Source: Candidatus Marithrix sp. Canyon 246
GTDB lineage: Bacteria; Pseudomonadota; Gammaproteobacteria; Beggiatoales; Beggiatoaceae
Direction: 5' to 3'
Assembly (NCBI RefSeq): GCF_001723685.1
Contig: NZ_MCBX01000012.1
Span: 1 to 64,000, forward strand
DNA: 64,000 bases
Positions 18,801 to 29,126 of the stretch are shown here, piece by piece (the first letter of the stretch is position 1; the number at the start of each line of letters is the position of its first letter). A program made the translations under genes and the position numbers. The notes beneath the pieces were generated by a model. It had not been told where the DNA came from. It saw only the letters and a list, made by a program, of their open reading frames with translations, and did not search any database.

Positions 18801-19358
18801 TTAAGACAAAAGTTTTTTTATTTCATTATTCTGGTTTTTGAATGTATGTGGCGAATCATATAGTCTCATCATCATAATGCTACCCTGAGTACTAGCTATA
18901 ATCTGCTTTGCTTTCTCTTGAGCTACTTGTTCGATAAATTTTGATTTTAATATTTCACATAATGCTTCCTCCCAATGATCAAAATAACTCTTTATTTCTT
19001 TTTTCAAAGACGGTATATTGTTAGATATTTCAAGTGCAAAATTACCTAATAAACAACCACCTTCGCTATTTAATAAATATGTTTCAACCGCCTTTGTAAA
19101 TGCTTCTAGTTTATTTGAAGACGACATATTCTTTCGATATGCGATAGAAAATATTTCTGTATTAAAATATTCATGAATGTATCTCAAACATCCAAAAGCT
19201 AGAGCTTCTTTGCTTTTAAAATGATGATAAATGCTACCTTTTATTAAACCACAGGTATCACCTATATTTGCCATAGTAGTGTTGTAATAGCCATGAACTT
19301 TGAACAGATGAATACTTTTTTTAATGATTGTTTCTTTATCCGTCTTCGTAACTGGCAT
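18801..19358 (-). CDS. TetR/AcrR family transcriptional regulator
   Basis: A 185-residue repressor-type protein. The N-terminal helix-turn-helix spans about 27-50 (NTTMANIGDTCGLIKGSIYHHF) with the family's typical YHHFKSKEAL. The C-terminal ligand domain (GGCLLGNFALEISN, IIASTQGSIMMMRL) resembles the TetR C-terminal type found in AcuR/NemR-like regulators. It lies 29 bases upstream of the HPP gene on the same strand, so the two are probably one transcript. The ligand is unknown. Confidence 0.88.
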   Translation of the reverse strand: MPVTKTDKETIIKKSIHLFKVHGYYNTTMANIGDTCGLIKGSIYHHFKSKEALAFGCLRYIHEYFNTEIFSIAYRKNMSSSNKLEAFTKAVETYLLNSEGGCLLGNFALEISNNIPSLKKEIKSYFDHWEEALCEILKSKFIEQVAQEKAKQIIASTQGSIMMMRLYDSPHTFKNQNNEIKKLLS

Positions 19359-19748
19359 GACATTATTCCTACCGTTTGTTTGATAAAAAGAGTAATAATA
19401 TTTTTTATTACAAAGTAAATATAAACTTTGGCTTATAGGGTAAGCAAAAAATGTTTAATGTTATTAATTAATATTAGTGGAGAACTTTTATAGGCACAAT
19501 GTAACACCCATAAAATCATCCTGTCAAGCATTAAATTCAATTAAAAACTATTTGGATAAATGTTCAATTTTAATATTACTGATATAGTAAAAACGATCAA
19601 TATTTTATACTTATTTATTAACAGAAAAAATTATAGCAGCACAAAAAGATCAAACTAAATACTAAAGCTGTTCCACAAGAAGATATTGTATTAGGCTTTC
19701 ATTCACCTTATATGCGATAATTTATCGAATTTGCACTGAACTAAACCA
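19359..19748. other. 390-base gap, regulatory region and gene debris
   Basis: The part next to the TetR start has an inverted repeat GTAATAA (19392-19398) / TTATTAC (19405-19411), a candidate operator for the TetR protein. Near the right end, on the plus strand, a short frame KAVPQEDIVLGFHSPYMR, a stop, then FIEFALN looks like debris of a gene I cannot name. Nothing else is recognisable. Confidence 0.35.
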
Positions 19749-22700
19749 ATGACATTAAATCAAACCCCACGTATTCGTGAAATACCATATAATTATACAT
19801 CCTTTTCTGATAGGGAAATAGTAATTCGTTTCCTCGGTGAAAAAGGTTGGCAAATCATTGAGCAATTGCGTAATCAGCGGCGTACTGGGCGTTCTGCGCG
19901 TATGCTATTTGAGGTGCTTGGCGATATTTGGGTTATTCAACGTAATCCCTTTATTCAAGACGATTTATTAGAGAATCCTAAACGTTTTTCGCTTATACGT
20001 CAGGCTTTATATCATCGGCTTGATCAAGTTGTTGCTCGCGCTGATGGTAATGATCATGCTTTGGAATTAGAACGTGAAACTCGGCAGGCTGTGGTTCAGT
20101 TTGAGCAAAGTTTGCTGGAACAAAAGCAATTACGTGAACAATTAACTAAGCGTCTGGATTCTGATAATATATCTTTTGATGGTTTAGCACGAGTTTCTCA
20201 TGCCACCGACGCTACTGATTGGCGAGTAGAAATGCCTTTGGCAGTTTTAAATCCTGATTCTGATACCGAAATTCATGCAATGGTACAAGTTTGTATTGAT
20301 TTGGATTTGCCTATTATTCCACGTGGTGGTGGTACAGGATATACTGGTAGTGCCGTACCTTTGTATGCAAATAGCGTAGTAATCAATACCGAAAAACTCG
20401 ATTTTCTTGAGCCTGTAGAATTCCATGATGATATGACGACAATTCGAGTCGGTGCAGGTGTCGTTACTAGGCGAGTTGCAGAAGCGGCTGAAAAAGTCGG
20501 TTATGTGTTTGCAGTTGATCCAACTTCGCAAGACGCATCAACTATTGGTGGCAATATTGCCATGAATGCCGGTGGTAAAAAAGCAGTACTTTGGGGTACG
20601 ACTTTAGATAATCTTGCCGCTTGGGAAATGGTTATGCCAGATGGAAACATCTTAAAAGTTGAGCGTCTGAATCATAATTTTGGCAAAATTCATCATCAAC
20701 AAATGGTTGAATTTCGTATTACTTCTGAAGGCAAAGACAGAATTTTAAAAATTCCCGGACAATCATTACGTAAAGTTGGATTAGGTAAAGATGTTACCGA
20801 CAAAACACTATTTGAATTACCCGGCGTACAAAAAGAAGGTTGTGATGGCTTAATAACTTCAGCCGTATTTGTGCTGCATAAACAAGCTAAATATACCAGA
20901 ACCGTATGTTTAGAATTTTTTGGAGCAGTAAAAGATGCCGTACCTGCAATCGTTGAAACCATCGAATATATAGAAAATACACCCAAAGTATTATTAGCTG
21001 GCTTAGAGCATTTAGATGAACACTATGTAAAAGCGGTAAAATATGAAACCAAAGCTGCTCGCCCTCATTTACCTAAAATGATCTTATTAGCAGACATTAT
21101 AAGTGATGATGAAACTGCTTTAAATGCCGCCGCTGAACAAATAGTAGAATTAGCATCAGCGCGACAAGCTGAAGGTTTTATTGCATACACAGCAGCAGAA
21201 CGTAAACGATTTTGGGCTGAACGCGCTCGCACAGCGGCAATTGCTGCACATACTAATGCCTTTAAAATCAATGAAGACGTAGTTATTCCTTTACCTCGCT
21301 TAGGTGAATATCATGAGGGCATTGCAGAAATTAATCGTGAACAAGCGATAAAAAATGATCAAGCCATATTAGCGGCAATAAAATCTTATATAGAAACTCT
21401 GGAAATTACAGAAACTAAGCGTCAATTAGCATTAGATTTAGTAGATATAGCTCAAATAAAAAAATTATTTCCAGAGCATGAAACTAAAATAGATGAAATT
21501 TATCAGCGCATATATGCCAGCCGCTTACTAGTGGCAACTCATATGCACGCAGGCGATGGTAATGTACACACCAATATTCCAGTACATTCTAACGACTACG
21601 CCATGATGCACGAAGCTGAAATAGTTGTAGCGCGTATAATGAAATTAGCCGAATCCTTAGATGGAGTAATTTCTGGAGAACATGGAATTGGCATTACTAA
21701 ATACCAATTTTTATCAGCCGACAAGCGCGAAAATTTCACTAAATACAAACAACATATTGATCCAAAAGGAATATTTAATAGAGGCAAATTATTAGCTGGC
21801 GCGACATTAGAAAATGCCTATACCCCATCACTACGCTTAGTAGCACAAGAAGCCCTAATTTTAGAAGCAACCGATTTAGGCGAATTAAACGACGAAATCA
21901 AAGATTGCCTACGCTGTGGAAAATGCAAACCAGTATGTACAACCCATGTGCCACGCGCTAATTTATTATATTCTCCACGTAACAAAATTTTAGCCACAGG
22001 CTTATTAATAGAAGCTGTACTATATGAAGAACAAACTCGACGCGGAATTTCATTAGATCATTATGCAGAACTGAACGATATAGCAGATCATTGTACAGTT
22101 TGTCATCGTTGTTTAAGCCCTTGCCCAGTTAATATTGACTTTGGCGAAGTTACAATAAAAATGCGAGAAATTTTACGCGCTCAAGGCAAAAAATCATCAA
22201 ATCCAGCCACTTGGCTATCAATGCAATTTCTAAACATCACCAATCCACGCGCGATTAGCTTAATGCGCAATTTATTGATTAAGGGCGGATATGCAGGGCA
22301 AAGATTAGGCTATAAAACCGCCAAACTATTAGGATTAACCAAAGCACAAACTCCCCGTGCCACCACCAAAACCCCAAATGTACCAACTCAAATAATAAAC
22401 TTTGTCAACAAACCTCTGCCTAAAAAAGTACCTCCCAAACCAATGCGTAGCTTACTAGGCTTAGACAGCGACAAATACATACCAATCCTAGGAGATCCCA
22501 AAAAAGATCAAACAGAAACAGTATTCTACTTCCCCGGCTGCGGCTCAGAACGTTTATTCAGTCAAATTGGATTAGCGACACTAGCAATGTTATATGAAGT
22601 TGGAGTACAAACAGTATTACCACCGGGTTACTTATGTTGTGGCTATCCACAAACGGCTAGCGGCGACAAAGAAAAAGGACAAGCAATATCCACACAAAAC

Positions 22701-23264
22701 CGCATATTATTCCATAGAATAGCCAACACTCTAAACTACTTAGACATAAAAACAGTAATAGTATCCTGCGGCACTTGCTTAGATCAACTACTAAAATACG
22801 AATTCCAACAAATATTCCCCGACTGCCGCCTACTAGACATTCACGAATTACTAATGGAAAAAGGCATAGCATTAGAAGGAGTAAAAGGCGTAGAATACCT
22901 ATACCACGATCCCTGCCACACTCCAATGAAAATTCATGACCCATTAAAAGTAGCAAGCACCCTAATGGGAAAAAATATAGAACTATCAGATAGATGCTGT
23001 GGAGAAGCCGGAACCTTCGCAGTATCAAGACCAGATATAGCTACCCAAGTGCGCTACCGTAAACAAGAAGAAATAAAAAAAGGGGTAAAAATCCTAACCA
23101 GCTGCCCAGCCTGCCAACAAGGCTTAGCCCGCTACAGCGATGAAACTGGCACAGAACCAGACTACATAGTAGTAGAACTCGCCAAATACCATTTGGGAGA
23201 GGATTGGGAAATGGAATTTGTTGATAAAGTTCAATTGGATGGGGTTGAGAGGGTGTTATTGTAG
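19749..23264 (+). CDS. FAD/Fe-S D-lactate dehydrogenase-type oxidoreductase
   Basis: A 1171-residue multidomain enzyme that would oxidise a 2-hydroxy acid such as D-lactate or glycolate and pass electrons to the respiratory chain. A DUF3683-type N-terminus (1-150) precedes an FAD-binding PCMH domain with [10 protein letters not shown] from about 187. The C-terminal FAD-oxidase part has [12 protein letters not shown] and [14 protein letters not shown]. Two 4Fe-4S motifs follow ([11 protein letters not shown] from C720, [12 protein letters not shown] from C782). Two CCG cysteine-rich domains end the protein (PGCG near 930, CCGYPQ, DPCH, CCGEAG, CPAC). The exact substrate is not determinable. 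Partial copies of its 3' end recur at 26751-26851 and 28683-28707. Confidence 0.9.
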   Translation: MTLNQTPRIREIPYNYTSFSDREIVIRFLGEKGWQIIEQLRNQRRTGRSARMLFEVLGDIWVIQRNPFIQDDLLENPKRFSLIRQALYHRLDQVVARADGNDHALELERETRQAVVQFEQSLLEQKQLREQLTKRLDSDNISFDGLARVSHATDATDWRVEMPLAVLNPDSDTEIHAMVQVCIDLDLPIIPRGGGTGYTGSAVPLYANSVVINTEKLDFLEPVEFHDDMTTIRVGAGVVTRRVAEAAEKVGYVFAVDPTSQDASTIGGNIAMNAGGKKAVLWGTTLDNLAAWEMVMPDGNILKVERLNHNFGKIHHQQMVEFRITSEGKDRILKIPGQSLRKVGLGKDVTDKTLFELPGVQKEGCDGLITSAVFVLHKQAKYTRTVCLEFFGAVKDAVPAIVETIEYIENTPKVLLAGLEHLDEHYVKAVKYETKAARPHLPKMILLADIISDDETALNAAAEQIVELASARQAEGFIAYTAAERKRFWAERARTAAIAAHTNAFKINEDVVIPLPRLGEYHEGIAEINREQAIKNDQAILAAIKSYIETLEITETKRQLALDLVDIAQIKKLFPEHETKIDEIYQRIYASRLLVATHMHAGDGNVHTNIPVHSNDYAMMHEAEIVVARIMKLAESLDGVISGEHGIGITKYQFLSADKRENFTKYKQHIDPKGIFNRGKLLAGATLENAYTPSLRLVAQEALILEATDLGELNDEIKDCLRCGKCKPVCTTHVPRANLLYSPRNKILATGLLIEAVLYEEQTRRGISLDHYAELNDIADHCTVCHRCLSPCPVNIDFGEVTIKMREILRAQGKKSSNPATWLSMQFLNITNPRAISLMRNLLIKGGYAGQRLGYKTAKLLGLTKAQTPRATTKTPNVPTQIINFVNKPLPKKVPPKPMRSLLGLDSDKYIPILGDPKKDQTETVFYFPGCGSERLFSQIGLATLAMLYEVGVQTVLPPGYLCCGYPQTASGDKEKGQAISTQNRILFHRIANTLNYLDIKTVIVSCGTCLDQLLKYEFQQIFPDCRLLDIHELLMEKGIALEGVKGVEYLYHDPCHTPMKIHDPLKVASTLMGKNIELSDRCCGEAGTFAVSRPDIATQVRYRKQEEIKKGVKILTSCPACQQGLARYSDETGTEPDYIVVELAKYHLGEDWEMEFVDKVQLDGVERVLL

Positions 23265-23321
23265 TTTAATATTTATTCAAAATATCTGTAATCCATGCTA
23301 AAATAGTGATTTTTATGAAAT

Positions 23322-24323
23322 ATGACAAATTCAGAACTTATCAAACAACTATTCTTGTCATTTAACAATAAAGACAATGATACTTTTATACAGACAGCAA
23401 GGGAATACATTGAACGGGAAAAACGTAAAAAGCATACTATTGTTGCCAAGGGATTGGAAAAAGCCTTATTTCAAACTGTGGGAACGGCTAACACTCAAAG
23501 GCGTTTCAAGCAAAGTATGCCGATTCCTAGAGATACAGAAAAAGGCTTTCCATTGCTGGAAATTCAGCATTTTGAGCATAATTTTGACAGCCTGATATTA
23601 TCTCAGGATACCAAAGCCCAACTTGAACGGATTATCCGTGAATTCAAAGATGCCGATATTTTAGCTACTTATAATTTGAGCTATAAAAAGAAAATTTTGC
23701 TCTGCGGCAAGCCCGGAACAGGCAAAACCTTTTCAGTGCAAATTATAAGTTCTATTCTGAATATACCTTTAGTTTATATTCGTTTTGACGCAATTATCTC
23801 CTCCTATCTTGGCGAAACTGCGGGTAATTTACGCAAGGTGTTTGATTTTATTGAAAACGGCACTTGGATAGTATTATTTGATGAGTTTGATATTATTGGT
23901 AAAAATCGCGATGACAATCACGAACACGGCGAAATCAAACGAGTGGTGAATAATTTTCTGCAAATGTTGGATAATTTCAAAGGTGATAGCATCCTATTTG
24001 CCGCTACCAATCATCAAAATATGCTTGATAGTGCGATATGGCGACGCTTTGATGCAGTAATTAATTATGAATTACCTGATGAACTGACTCGTAAACAACT
24101 TTTTCAACATTATTTACGCTCAATTAAGCATGATAAAAAAATCAATTTTGAAAAAGTGGCAACAGATAGTAAAGGTTTATCACCAGCAGATATTAAAATG
24201 ATTGCAATTGAAGCTATGAAAACTGCCATTCTTGATAGCAGAGATACATTATCTATGAATGACTTGGAAACCTCTATTAAACAATTTATAGCTAGGGAAA
24301 CAATAAAATTGGGAAATAAATAA
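23322..24323 (+). CDS. ietA: IetA-type AAA ATPase
   Basis: A 333-residue AAA+ ATPase. Walker A is GKPGTGKT (129-136), Walker B VLFDEFD (184-190), sensor 1 is in FAATNHQN, and arginine-finger residues are in IWRRFD. The N-terminal ~90 residues are helical and basic. It overlaps the next gene by one base (TAATG at 24321-24325), which encodes a large subtilisin-like protease. AAA ATPase plus subtilase in this order is the IetAS system, first described from an Agrobacterium plasmid stability locus and later shown to protect against phage. The ATPase probably controls the protease. No clear ribosome site is visible. The gene begins 57 bases after the dehydrogenase stop. Confidence 0.8.
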   Translation: MTNSELIKQLFLSFNNKDNDTFIQTAREYIEREKRKKHTIVAKGLEKALFQTVGTANTQRRFKQSMPIPRDTEKGFPLLEIQHFEHNFDSLILSQDTKAQLERIIREFKDADILATYNLSYKKKILLCGKPGTGKTFSVQIISSILNIPLVYIRFDAIISSYLGETAGNLRKVFDFIENGTWIVLFDEFDIIGKNRDDNHEHGEIKRVVNNFLQMLDNFKGDSILFAATNHQNMLDSAIWRRFDAVINYELPDELTRKQLFQHYLRSIKHDKKINFEKVATDSKGLSPADIKMIAIEAMKTAILDSRDTLSMNDLETSIKQFIARETIKLGNK

Positions 24324-26740
24324 TGGAAAAACACCAACATCTGAAACTTCCTTTATTTGAAAGTAATGTTGAACGTAAAAAACGTGGTGGCGGTGGTGGT
24401 TTCTCATTACCACAAGGTAGAAATAAAGCTCAGTTTTCACAAAAAGCATGTCAGCAAGCTCAACAATTGAGTAATGAATTTCTATCCTCAAAAACACAAC
24501 TCTTAGGCAGTATTGATCCAAGTCTTATTTTTGAAATAGAAATCAACCAAGGTGTTTCCACAGAAGCCTTTGAACAAACACTTGCCTCTATGGGAATTCA
24601 TGTTTTATCCATTGCCGAGGATAAAAAAGGTTATTGGATTGTGTTTAGTGAGGATGAATATTTAAAACAATTTCAAAAAAAACTTGAAACTTATGGTTCA
24701 CAAACGGGTGCAAACTATGATTTTTTCAATGCCATTGAATCCTTTCAAGATATTCCAGTTGAAAAGAAAATTGGTAAACAATTAGCCAATCAACCATTAG
24801 CGAATACTGCTGATTTTATTGACTTAGAATTATGGAAAATGGATGATCCAGAAAAAAATGAAAAATTTATAGAACAATTAAAAAACCATTATTCTTTTTC
24901 TCAGTTAAGAATTACAGATCAACTTATTACAAAATCTTTTGTTTTGCTCCGAGTAAAACTCAACAAAACAGTATTTGATGAAATTATTCAATTAAAAGAA
25001 ATTGCAAGAGCAGATAGACCATCAACCGTTCAGTTTAATCCATTTCCAATGATGCAACCCAATGTAACAGACATTGAATTTAATGCTCCTGAAGAAACTG
25101 CCACAGGCATATTGGTTATTGATTCTGGGATTGTATCTAATCATCCTATGTTAGAAAAGTGCGTTGGTGGCGAAGAAAATTTTCAATCAGGTGAAAGTAA
25201 ATTACAAGATACAGTTGGACATGGTACAGCAGTGGCTGGTTGTGCTGTTTATGGTAATATTGAAGAAAGCTTAAATAAGAAAAACTTTACCCCATTCTTG
25301 TGGTTGTTTTCTGCCAAGGTAATGTATGCAGAAAAAGATTTTAATGGAAATCCTATCAATGCTACTTATGACCAACAAAAATTAATTGAACATCAGTTTA
25401 AAGATGCAGTAGAGAGTTTTTTATCCAATCCTGAGTACCACATCAAAGTGGTAAATATTTCTTTGGGTAATAGTAACGAAATTTGGCATAAGCACTATTC
25501 CCGTCAATTGCCATTAGCCGCTTTGATTGATGAACTAGCTTTTGATTTCCAAGATGTTGTTTTTATAGTATCTACTGGTAATCAATCACCACTGACAGAT
25601 TATGAATCTATTTCTGAAATAATAGAAAATTATCCTAGTTATCTCATCAAAAATGATGATTTTAGAATAATCAATCCAGCCACTTCTGCTTTAGCTCTTA
25701 CTATCGGCTCAATAGCTGGTGAAGAGAGGATTGAGCAAGAGCGTGATGGTGCAGAAAAAATAAAAACACCTATTGCTCAAGTACATCAACCATCACCCTT
25801 TACACGAACTGGCTTCGGTATCAATGGTATGATTAAACCAGAACTGGTTGAATATGGCGGAAATATGATTTTATCTGAGCAATATAGTCGTATTGTTGAG
25901 GATAAAGGTGGCAAACTAACGCTGTTAAATAACAAAGTTATGGAGGATATTATTAAATTTGATGTTGGCACAAGTTTTTCTGCTCCAAAAGTTGCTCATC
26001 TTGCAGGAAAAATTGCCAATAAATTTCCTGATAAATCAGCTAATTTTATTAAAAATATGTTATTACTAGGTGCGGATTATCCTTTTTTGCCAACTAAAGA
26101 CTTTTACAATACAAAAAATAAGAAAAAAGCGGAGCAATGTCATTTATCTGTTTGTGGTTATGGTTTAAGTCACTATGAAAAATCCATCAACTCCTTTGAT
26201 AATAGAACAGTGCTTTGGAATGAAGGACAAATTGCCCTCAATCAAATTAAGGTCTATTCACTACAACTACCGGAACTGTTTTTTGAAGAATCTGGTAATA
26301 AAAAGATAATCGTCACGCTCACATTCACACCTGAAACTCGTGCTACTCGTGGTGATAGTTATCTGGGTAATCGTATGGAATTTCATCTATTTCATTCAGT
26401 TGATCCACAAATATTAATAGAAAAATATGGTGTAATTAATGATGATGTTGAACAAACAGGTGCGCCTGATGATTTAAAGAAATTTGAAATTGATTTTTTT
26501 CCCGGTGCAAACACCCGAAAAGCAGGATGCCATCAAAAGGCACGGAAGATATACCAAAAAAAACCTAAAAACAAACCAAACTCCCCTATATCTCTGGTTA
26601 TTTTAAATGTTAATAAATGGATAACTGATCAGACAAAAATGCAGGATTATTGTATTTCAGTTACATTTGAGCATGAAAAAGAGATTAAACTTTATAATGC
26701 TATTAGAGCAAATATCCAGACTAGAACAAGGGTAAGGTGA
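24323..26740 (+). CDS. ietS: IetS-type subtilisin-like serine protease
   Basis: An 805-residue S8-family peptidase. The catalytic triad is visible: D267 in LVIDSG, H300 in GHGTAVAG, S551 in GTSFSAP. VVNISLGN is the usual strand before the oxyanion Asn region, and N-x-SP-like NQSPL occurs nearby. There is no signal peptide, so it should act in the cytoplasm, as known for IetS. The N-terminal ~240 residues are specific to this subtilase group and may sense the trigger or bind the ATPase. The C-terminal ~230 residues may bind target. The gene appears complete. Partial dehydrogenase 3' sequence follows 10 bases after the stop. Confidence 0.82.
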   Translation: MEKHQHLKLPLFESNVERKKRGGGGGFSLPQGRNKAQFSQKACQQAQQLSNEFLSSKTQLLGSIDPSLIFEIEINQGVSTEAFEQTLASMGIHVLSIAEDKKGYWIVFSEDEYLKQFQKKLETYGSQTGANYDFFNAIESFQDIPVEKKIGKQLANQPLANTADFIDLELWKMDDPEKNEKFIEQLKNHYSFSQLRITDQLITKSFVLLRVKLNKTVFDEIIQLKEIARADRPSTVQFNPFPMMQPNVTDIEFNAPEETATGILVIDSGIVSNHPMLEKCVGGEENFQSGESKLQDTVGHGTAVAGCAVYGNIEESLNKKNFTPFLWLFSAKVMYAEKDFNGNPINATYDQQKLIEHQFKDAVESFLSNPEYHIKVVNISLGNSNEIWHKHYSRQLPLAALIDELAFDFQDVVFIVSTGNQSPLTDYESISEIIENYPSYLIKNDDFRIINPATSALALTIGSIAGEERIEQERDGAEKIKTPIAQVHQPSPFTRTGFGINGMIKPELVEYGGNMILSEQYSRIVEDKGGKLTLLNNKVMEDIIKFDVGTSFSAPKVAHLAGKIANKFPDKSANFIKNMLLLGADYPFLPTKDFYNTKNKKKAEQCHLSVCGYGLSHYEKSINSFDNRTVLWNEGQIALNQIKVYSLQLPELFFEESGNKKIIVTLTFTPETRATRGDSYLGNRMEFHLFHSVDPQILIEKYGVINDDVEQTGAPDDLKKFEIDFFPGANTRKAGCHQKARKIYQKKPKNKPNSPISLVILNVNKWITDQTKMQDYCISVTFEHEKEIKLYNAIRANIQTRTRVR

Positions 26741-26750
26741 TTTTTATCAC

Positions 26751-26851
26751 CCAACAAGGCTTAGCCCGTTACAGCGACGAAACTGGCATAGAACCAGACG
26801 GCAAATGGGATTGTTCAACTGGATGGAGTTGAAAGGGTGTTGTTGTAAGTT
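26751..26851 (+). repeat. Partial copy of the dehydrogenase 3' end (copy 2)
   Basis: Bases 26751-26799 match 23114-23162 with 3 changes (CCAACAAGGCTTAGCCCG...). Bases 26813-26851 match 23229-23267 with several changes (GTTCAACTGGATGG, GGGTGTTGTTGTAAGTT). The ~66 bases between those blocks in the real gene are replaced by 13. The copy separates the IetAS module from the RloAB module. Confidence 0.92.
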
Positions 26852-26871
26852 AAAGAATTGATATCATAAAT

Positions 26872-28220
26872 ATGCTAATTAGATTTACTGTAGAAAACTT
26901 TTTATCTTTTAAAGAACGTGTTGAATTTTCAATGATTCCTGCAAAAAAGCAGCAATTAAATGATCACATAATTAAAGATGAAGACATCAATGTGTTAAAA
27001 ACGGCTGTTATATATGGCGCAAATGCCGCTGGCAAGTCTAATTTAATTAAAGCTATGTCATTTGCTAAACAATTAATTGTCAAAGGAACCGCGCCTAATA
27101 AATTCATTCCTATCAAACCATTTAAACTAGATAAAACCAGTCTGAATAAACCTTCACGTTTTGAATTTGAATTCAAACATGGTGGTAAAAATTATGCATA
27201 TGGTTTTGTTTTAAATAATAAATGGATTCTTGAAGAGTGGCTTTATGAAATAAATCAAGTGGATGAACAAGCGATATTTGAAAGACAGACACTTTCAGAA
27301 GAACAAATAATTATAACTCCGGGTAACAAACTTGAATTTTTAAATGAAGAACAAAAAGGTATATTTAAATATACTGGCAATATCAGCACTAGAGCAAATC
27401 AATTATTTCTGACTGAAGTTTCTAAAATCAATACTAAAAAAATTAAAATACCTGCTTTATTAGATGCTTATCAATGGTTTAATCAAGTATTAACAATAAT
27501 ATTTCCAGATAATTTAAGCTTTGAAATAAATTCAGAACATATTATTCATAATAATTTATTAAATTTACTCCAAGTATTTGACACTGGAATTCTAGGAATT
27601 AAAACAATAGAAGTTGATTTTGAAAATGAAGTGAAAGACTTAACTCAGGAAAATAAAGATAAGATAATCTTGAATTTAGAAGAGAATGAAAGCCGTTTAA
27701 TTCATGCTAATAATAACAGACAATATGTTATTTTTAGAAAAGATAATCAAATCAAAGCATTTAAGCTAATGACAGAACATTCTACTCAAGATGGATTAAA
27801 AGCTTTGTTTGAAATAAGTGAAGAATCTGAAGGTACACAGCGAATAATTGATTTAATACCAACTTTTATAATATTACTGGAATCAGAAAAAGTTATAGTT
27901 ATAGATGAACTAGAACGCAGCTTACATCCCCGTTTAACAACAACATTATTAGAATTATTTTTAACTTATTCTAAAAAAGTAAAAAGCCAATTAATATTCT
28001 CAACTCACGAATCGGAATTGCTGAATTCAGACAACTTACGAAGCGATGTTGTTGGTTTATAGAAAAAAACCAAAAAGAAGAATCTTCAGTATATTCATTA
28101 GAAGAATTTAAACCTAACTATCATAATGAAATTAAAGAAGGTTACTTATTAGGGAGATTTGGTGCAGTTCCGATGATTAGAAATAATTTATTTCAATCAT
28201 CAAAGGTTAAAAATGGCTAG
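26872..28220 (+). pseudogene. RloA-type AAA ATPase with a frameshift
   Basis: An AAA15/RloA-type ATPase of the OLD/SMC-like class. MLIRFTVENFLSFKERVEFS is the usual start. Walker A is GANAAGKS (49-56), Walker B with signature is VIVIDELERSLHPRL, and the D-loop/H-switch region is LIFSTHESELL. The annotated frame stops at 28062 after SDVVGL (396 residues). Another frame continues without a break as WFIEKNQKEESSVYSLEEF and GYLLGRFGAVPMI to a TAG at 28218-28220, the normal end of this family. One T missing near 28048-28053 explains it. With its neighbour it forms the RloA-RloB pair known from restriction-linked and abortive-infection loci. It is a pseudogene or sequencing error. Confidence 0.8.
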
Positions 28221-28665
28221 AGAACGAAAAAAACTTGAAAGAATTTCTGCTGTTAGAGATGCCAGACTGTTTATAATTGCAACCGAAGGAGAACAAACTG
28301 AAAAACAGTATTTTGAAGATTTAGTATCTAAAAATTGGTATGGATATTTTTTAGCATTAAGTAATCCTTGTTTTGAGTTATGGCTATTGCTTCACATTAA
28401 ATCCCTAGAAGAATATCCTGACAATGCTTTAGATGAATTTTTAGAAAATAAAAAAGTAAGTTCCAGTAGAACCCGATTGGAAGCTGAACTAATAAATTTA
28501 TTAAATAGCTATAATAAATCTAACTTAGATACAGCTCAATTTTTACCCTTTGTGAAACAAGCAATTGAAAGAGCTAAAAAACTTGATACTAATCCTAAGC
28601 AAAGATGGTCGAATGGATTAGGAACAAGGGTTTATCAATTGGTAGAAAAAATTATTGTAGGATAA
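28213..28665 (+). pseudogene. RloB-like protein with internal deletion
   Basis: A 150-residue frame that starts with the RloB-type N-terminus (RDARLFIIATEGEQTEKQYFEDL) and ends with the typical C-terminus (SNPCFELWLLLH, then KRAIERA-like and NG-GTRVYQLVEKI). The family is usually around 200 residues, and the acidic DxD-containing middle expected between EKQYFEDL and SNPCFELW is absent; the junction lies at about residues 40-48 (LVSKNWYGYFLALSNP). The Toprim-like catalytic part is therefore probably gone. Its ATG overlaps the repaired rloA end by 8 bases. Confidence 0.65.
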
Positions 28666-28682
28666 GTGGGAAAATGTGCAGA

Positions 28683-28707
28683 GTAAAAATCCTAACCAGC
28701 TGCCCAG
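28683..28707 (+). repeat. Partial copy of the dehydrogenase 3' end (copy 3)
   Basis: Twenty-five bases (GTAAAAATCCTAACCAGCTG then CCCAG) are identical to 23085-23109 inside the dehydrogenase gene. The copy lies between the RloAB remnant and the BrnT gene. It carries a segment just upstream of the one duplicated at 26751, so copies 2 and 3 are different pieces of the same 3' region. Confidence 0.88.
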
Positions 28708-28753
28708 TATGCAAAAGCATAGTATTATAAATATATAAATACAAATTAGATAA

Positions 28754-29017
28754 ATGAAAAATGAAACTAATTTTGAATGGGATGAAAACAAAAATCATAA
28801 TGTTTCATTTGAAACTGCACAATATGCTTTTGCTGATCCAAATCGTGTTTTAGCAGAAGATATTAATCATAGTCAAAATGAAAAACGTTATTATTGTTTT
28901 GGAAAAATTGAAGGCAAAATATTAACAGTTAGATTTACATATAGAAATAATATTATTCGTATTTTTGGTGCTGGTTATTGGAGAAAAGGAAAAAATATTT
29001 ATGAACAAACAAATTGA
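28754..29017 (+). CDS. brnT: BrnT family toxin
   Basis: An 87-residue toxin of the RelE-like BrnT family, an RNase that inhibits translation in known members. FEWDENKNHNV is the family signature, followed by FETAQYAFADPNRV, EKRYYCFGKIEGKILTVRFTYR and IRIFGAGYWRKGKNIYEQ. All conserved blocks are present. The antitoxin gene overlaps its end at 29001 but is cut short, so the toxin may be uncontrolled, inactive or unexpressed. Confidence 0.85.
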   Translation: MKNETNFEWDENKNHNVSFETAQYAFADPNRVLAEDINHSQNEKRYYCFGKIEGKILTVRFTYRNNIIRIFGAGYWRKGKNIYEQTN

Positions 29018-29126
29018 ATATACTGATGAACCATTAGGTGAATTAAATATTGTGGCAGATTTTTTACCTCTTCCTCAAGAATTAGTGTTTAAAGAGGAAA
29101 ATGTGGAAGTAACTTTCACTACTTAA
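29001..29126 (+). pseudogene. Truncated antitoxin for BrnT
   Basis: A 41-residue frame (MNKQIEYTDEPLGELNIVAD, then LPLPQELVFKEENVEVT). It matches the N-terminal segment of the CopG/BrnA-type antitoxins usually found beside BrnT. The ribbon-helix-helix part that should follow VxVT is missing: the frame ends at 29124-29126 where a nuclease fragment begins. The overlap with brnT (29001-29017) is the normal toxin-antitoxin arrangement. Confidence 0.7.

Noticed and set aside
22657-23028. Minus-strand open frame opposite the dehydrogenase
   Set aside because: A shadow of the Cys-rich domain coding sequence; Leu/Arg-rich with no domain.
23322-24323. Housekeeping AAA protein such as FtsH or Lon
   Set aside because: There is no membrane helix or protease domain in the ATPase, and the partner is an S8 subtilase, which fits IetAS.
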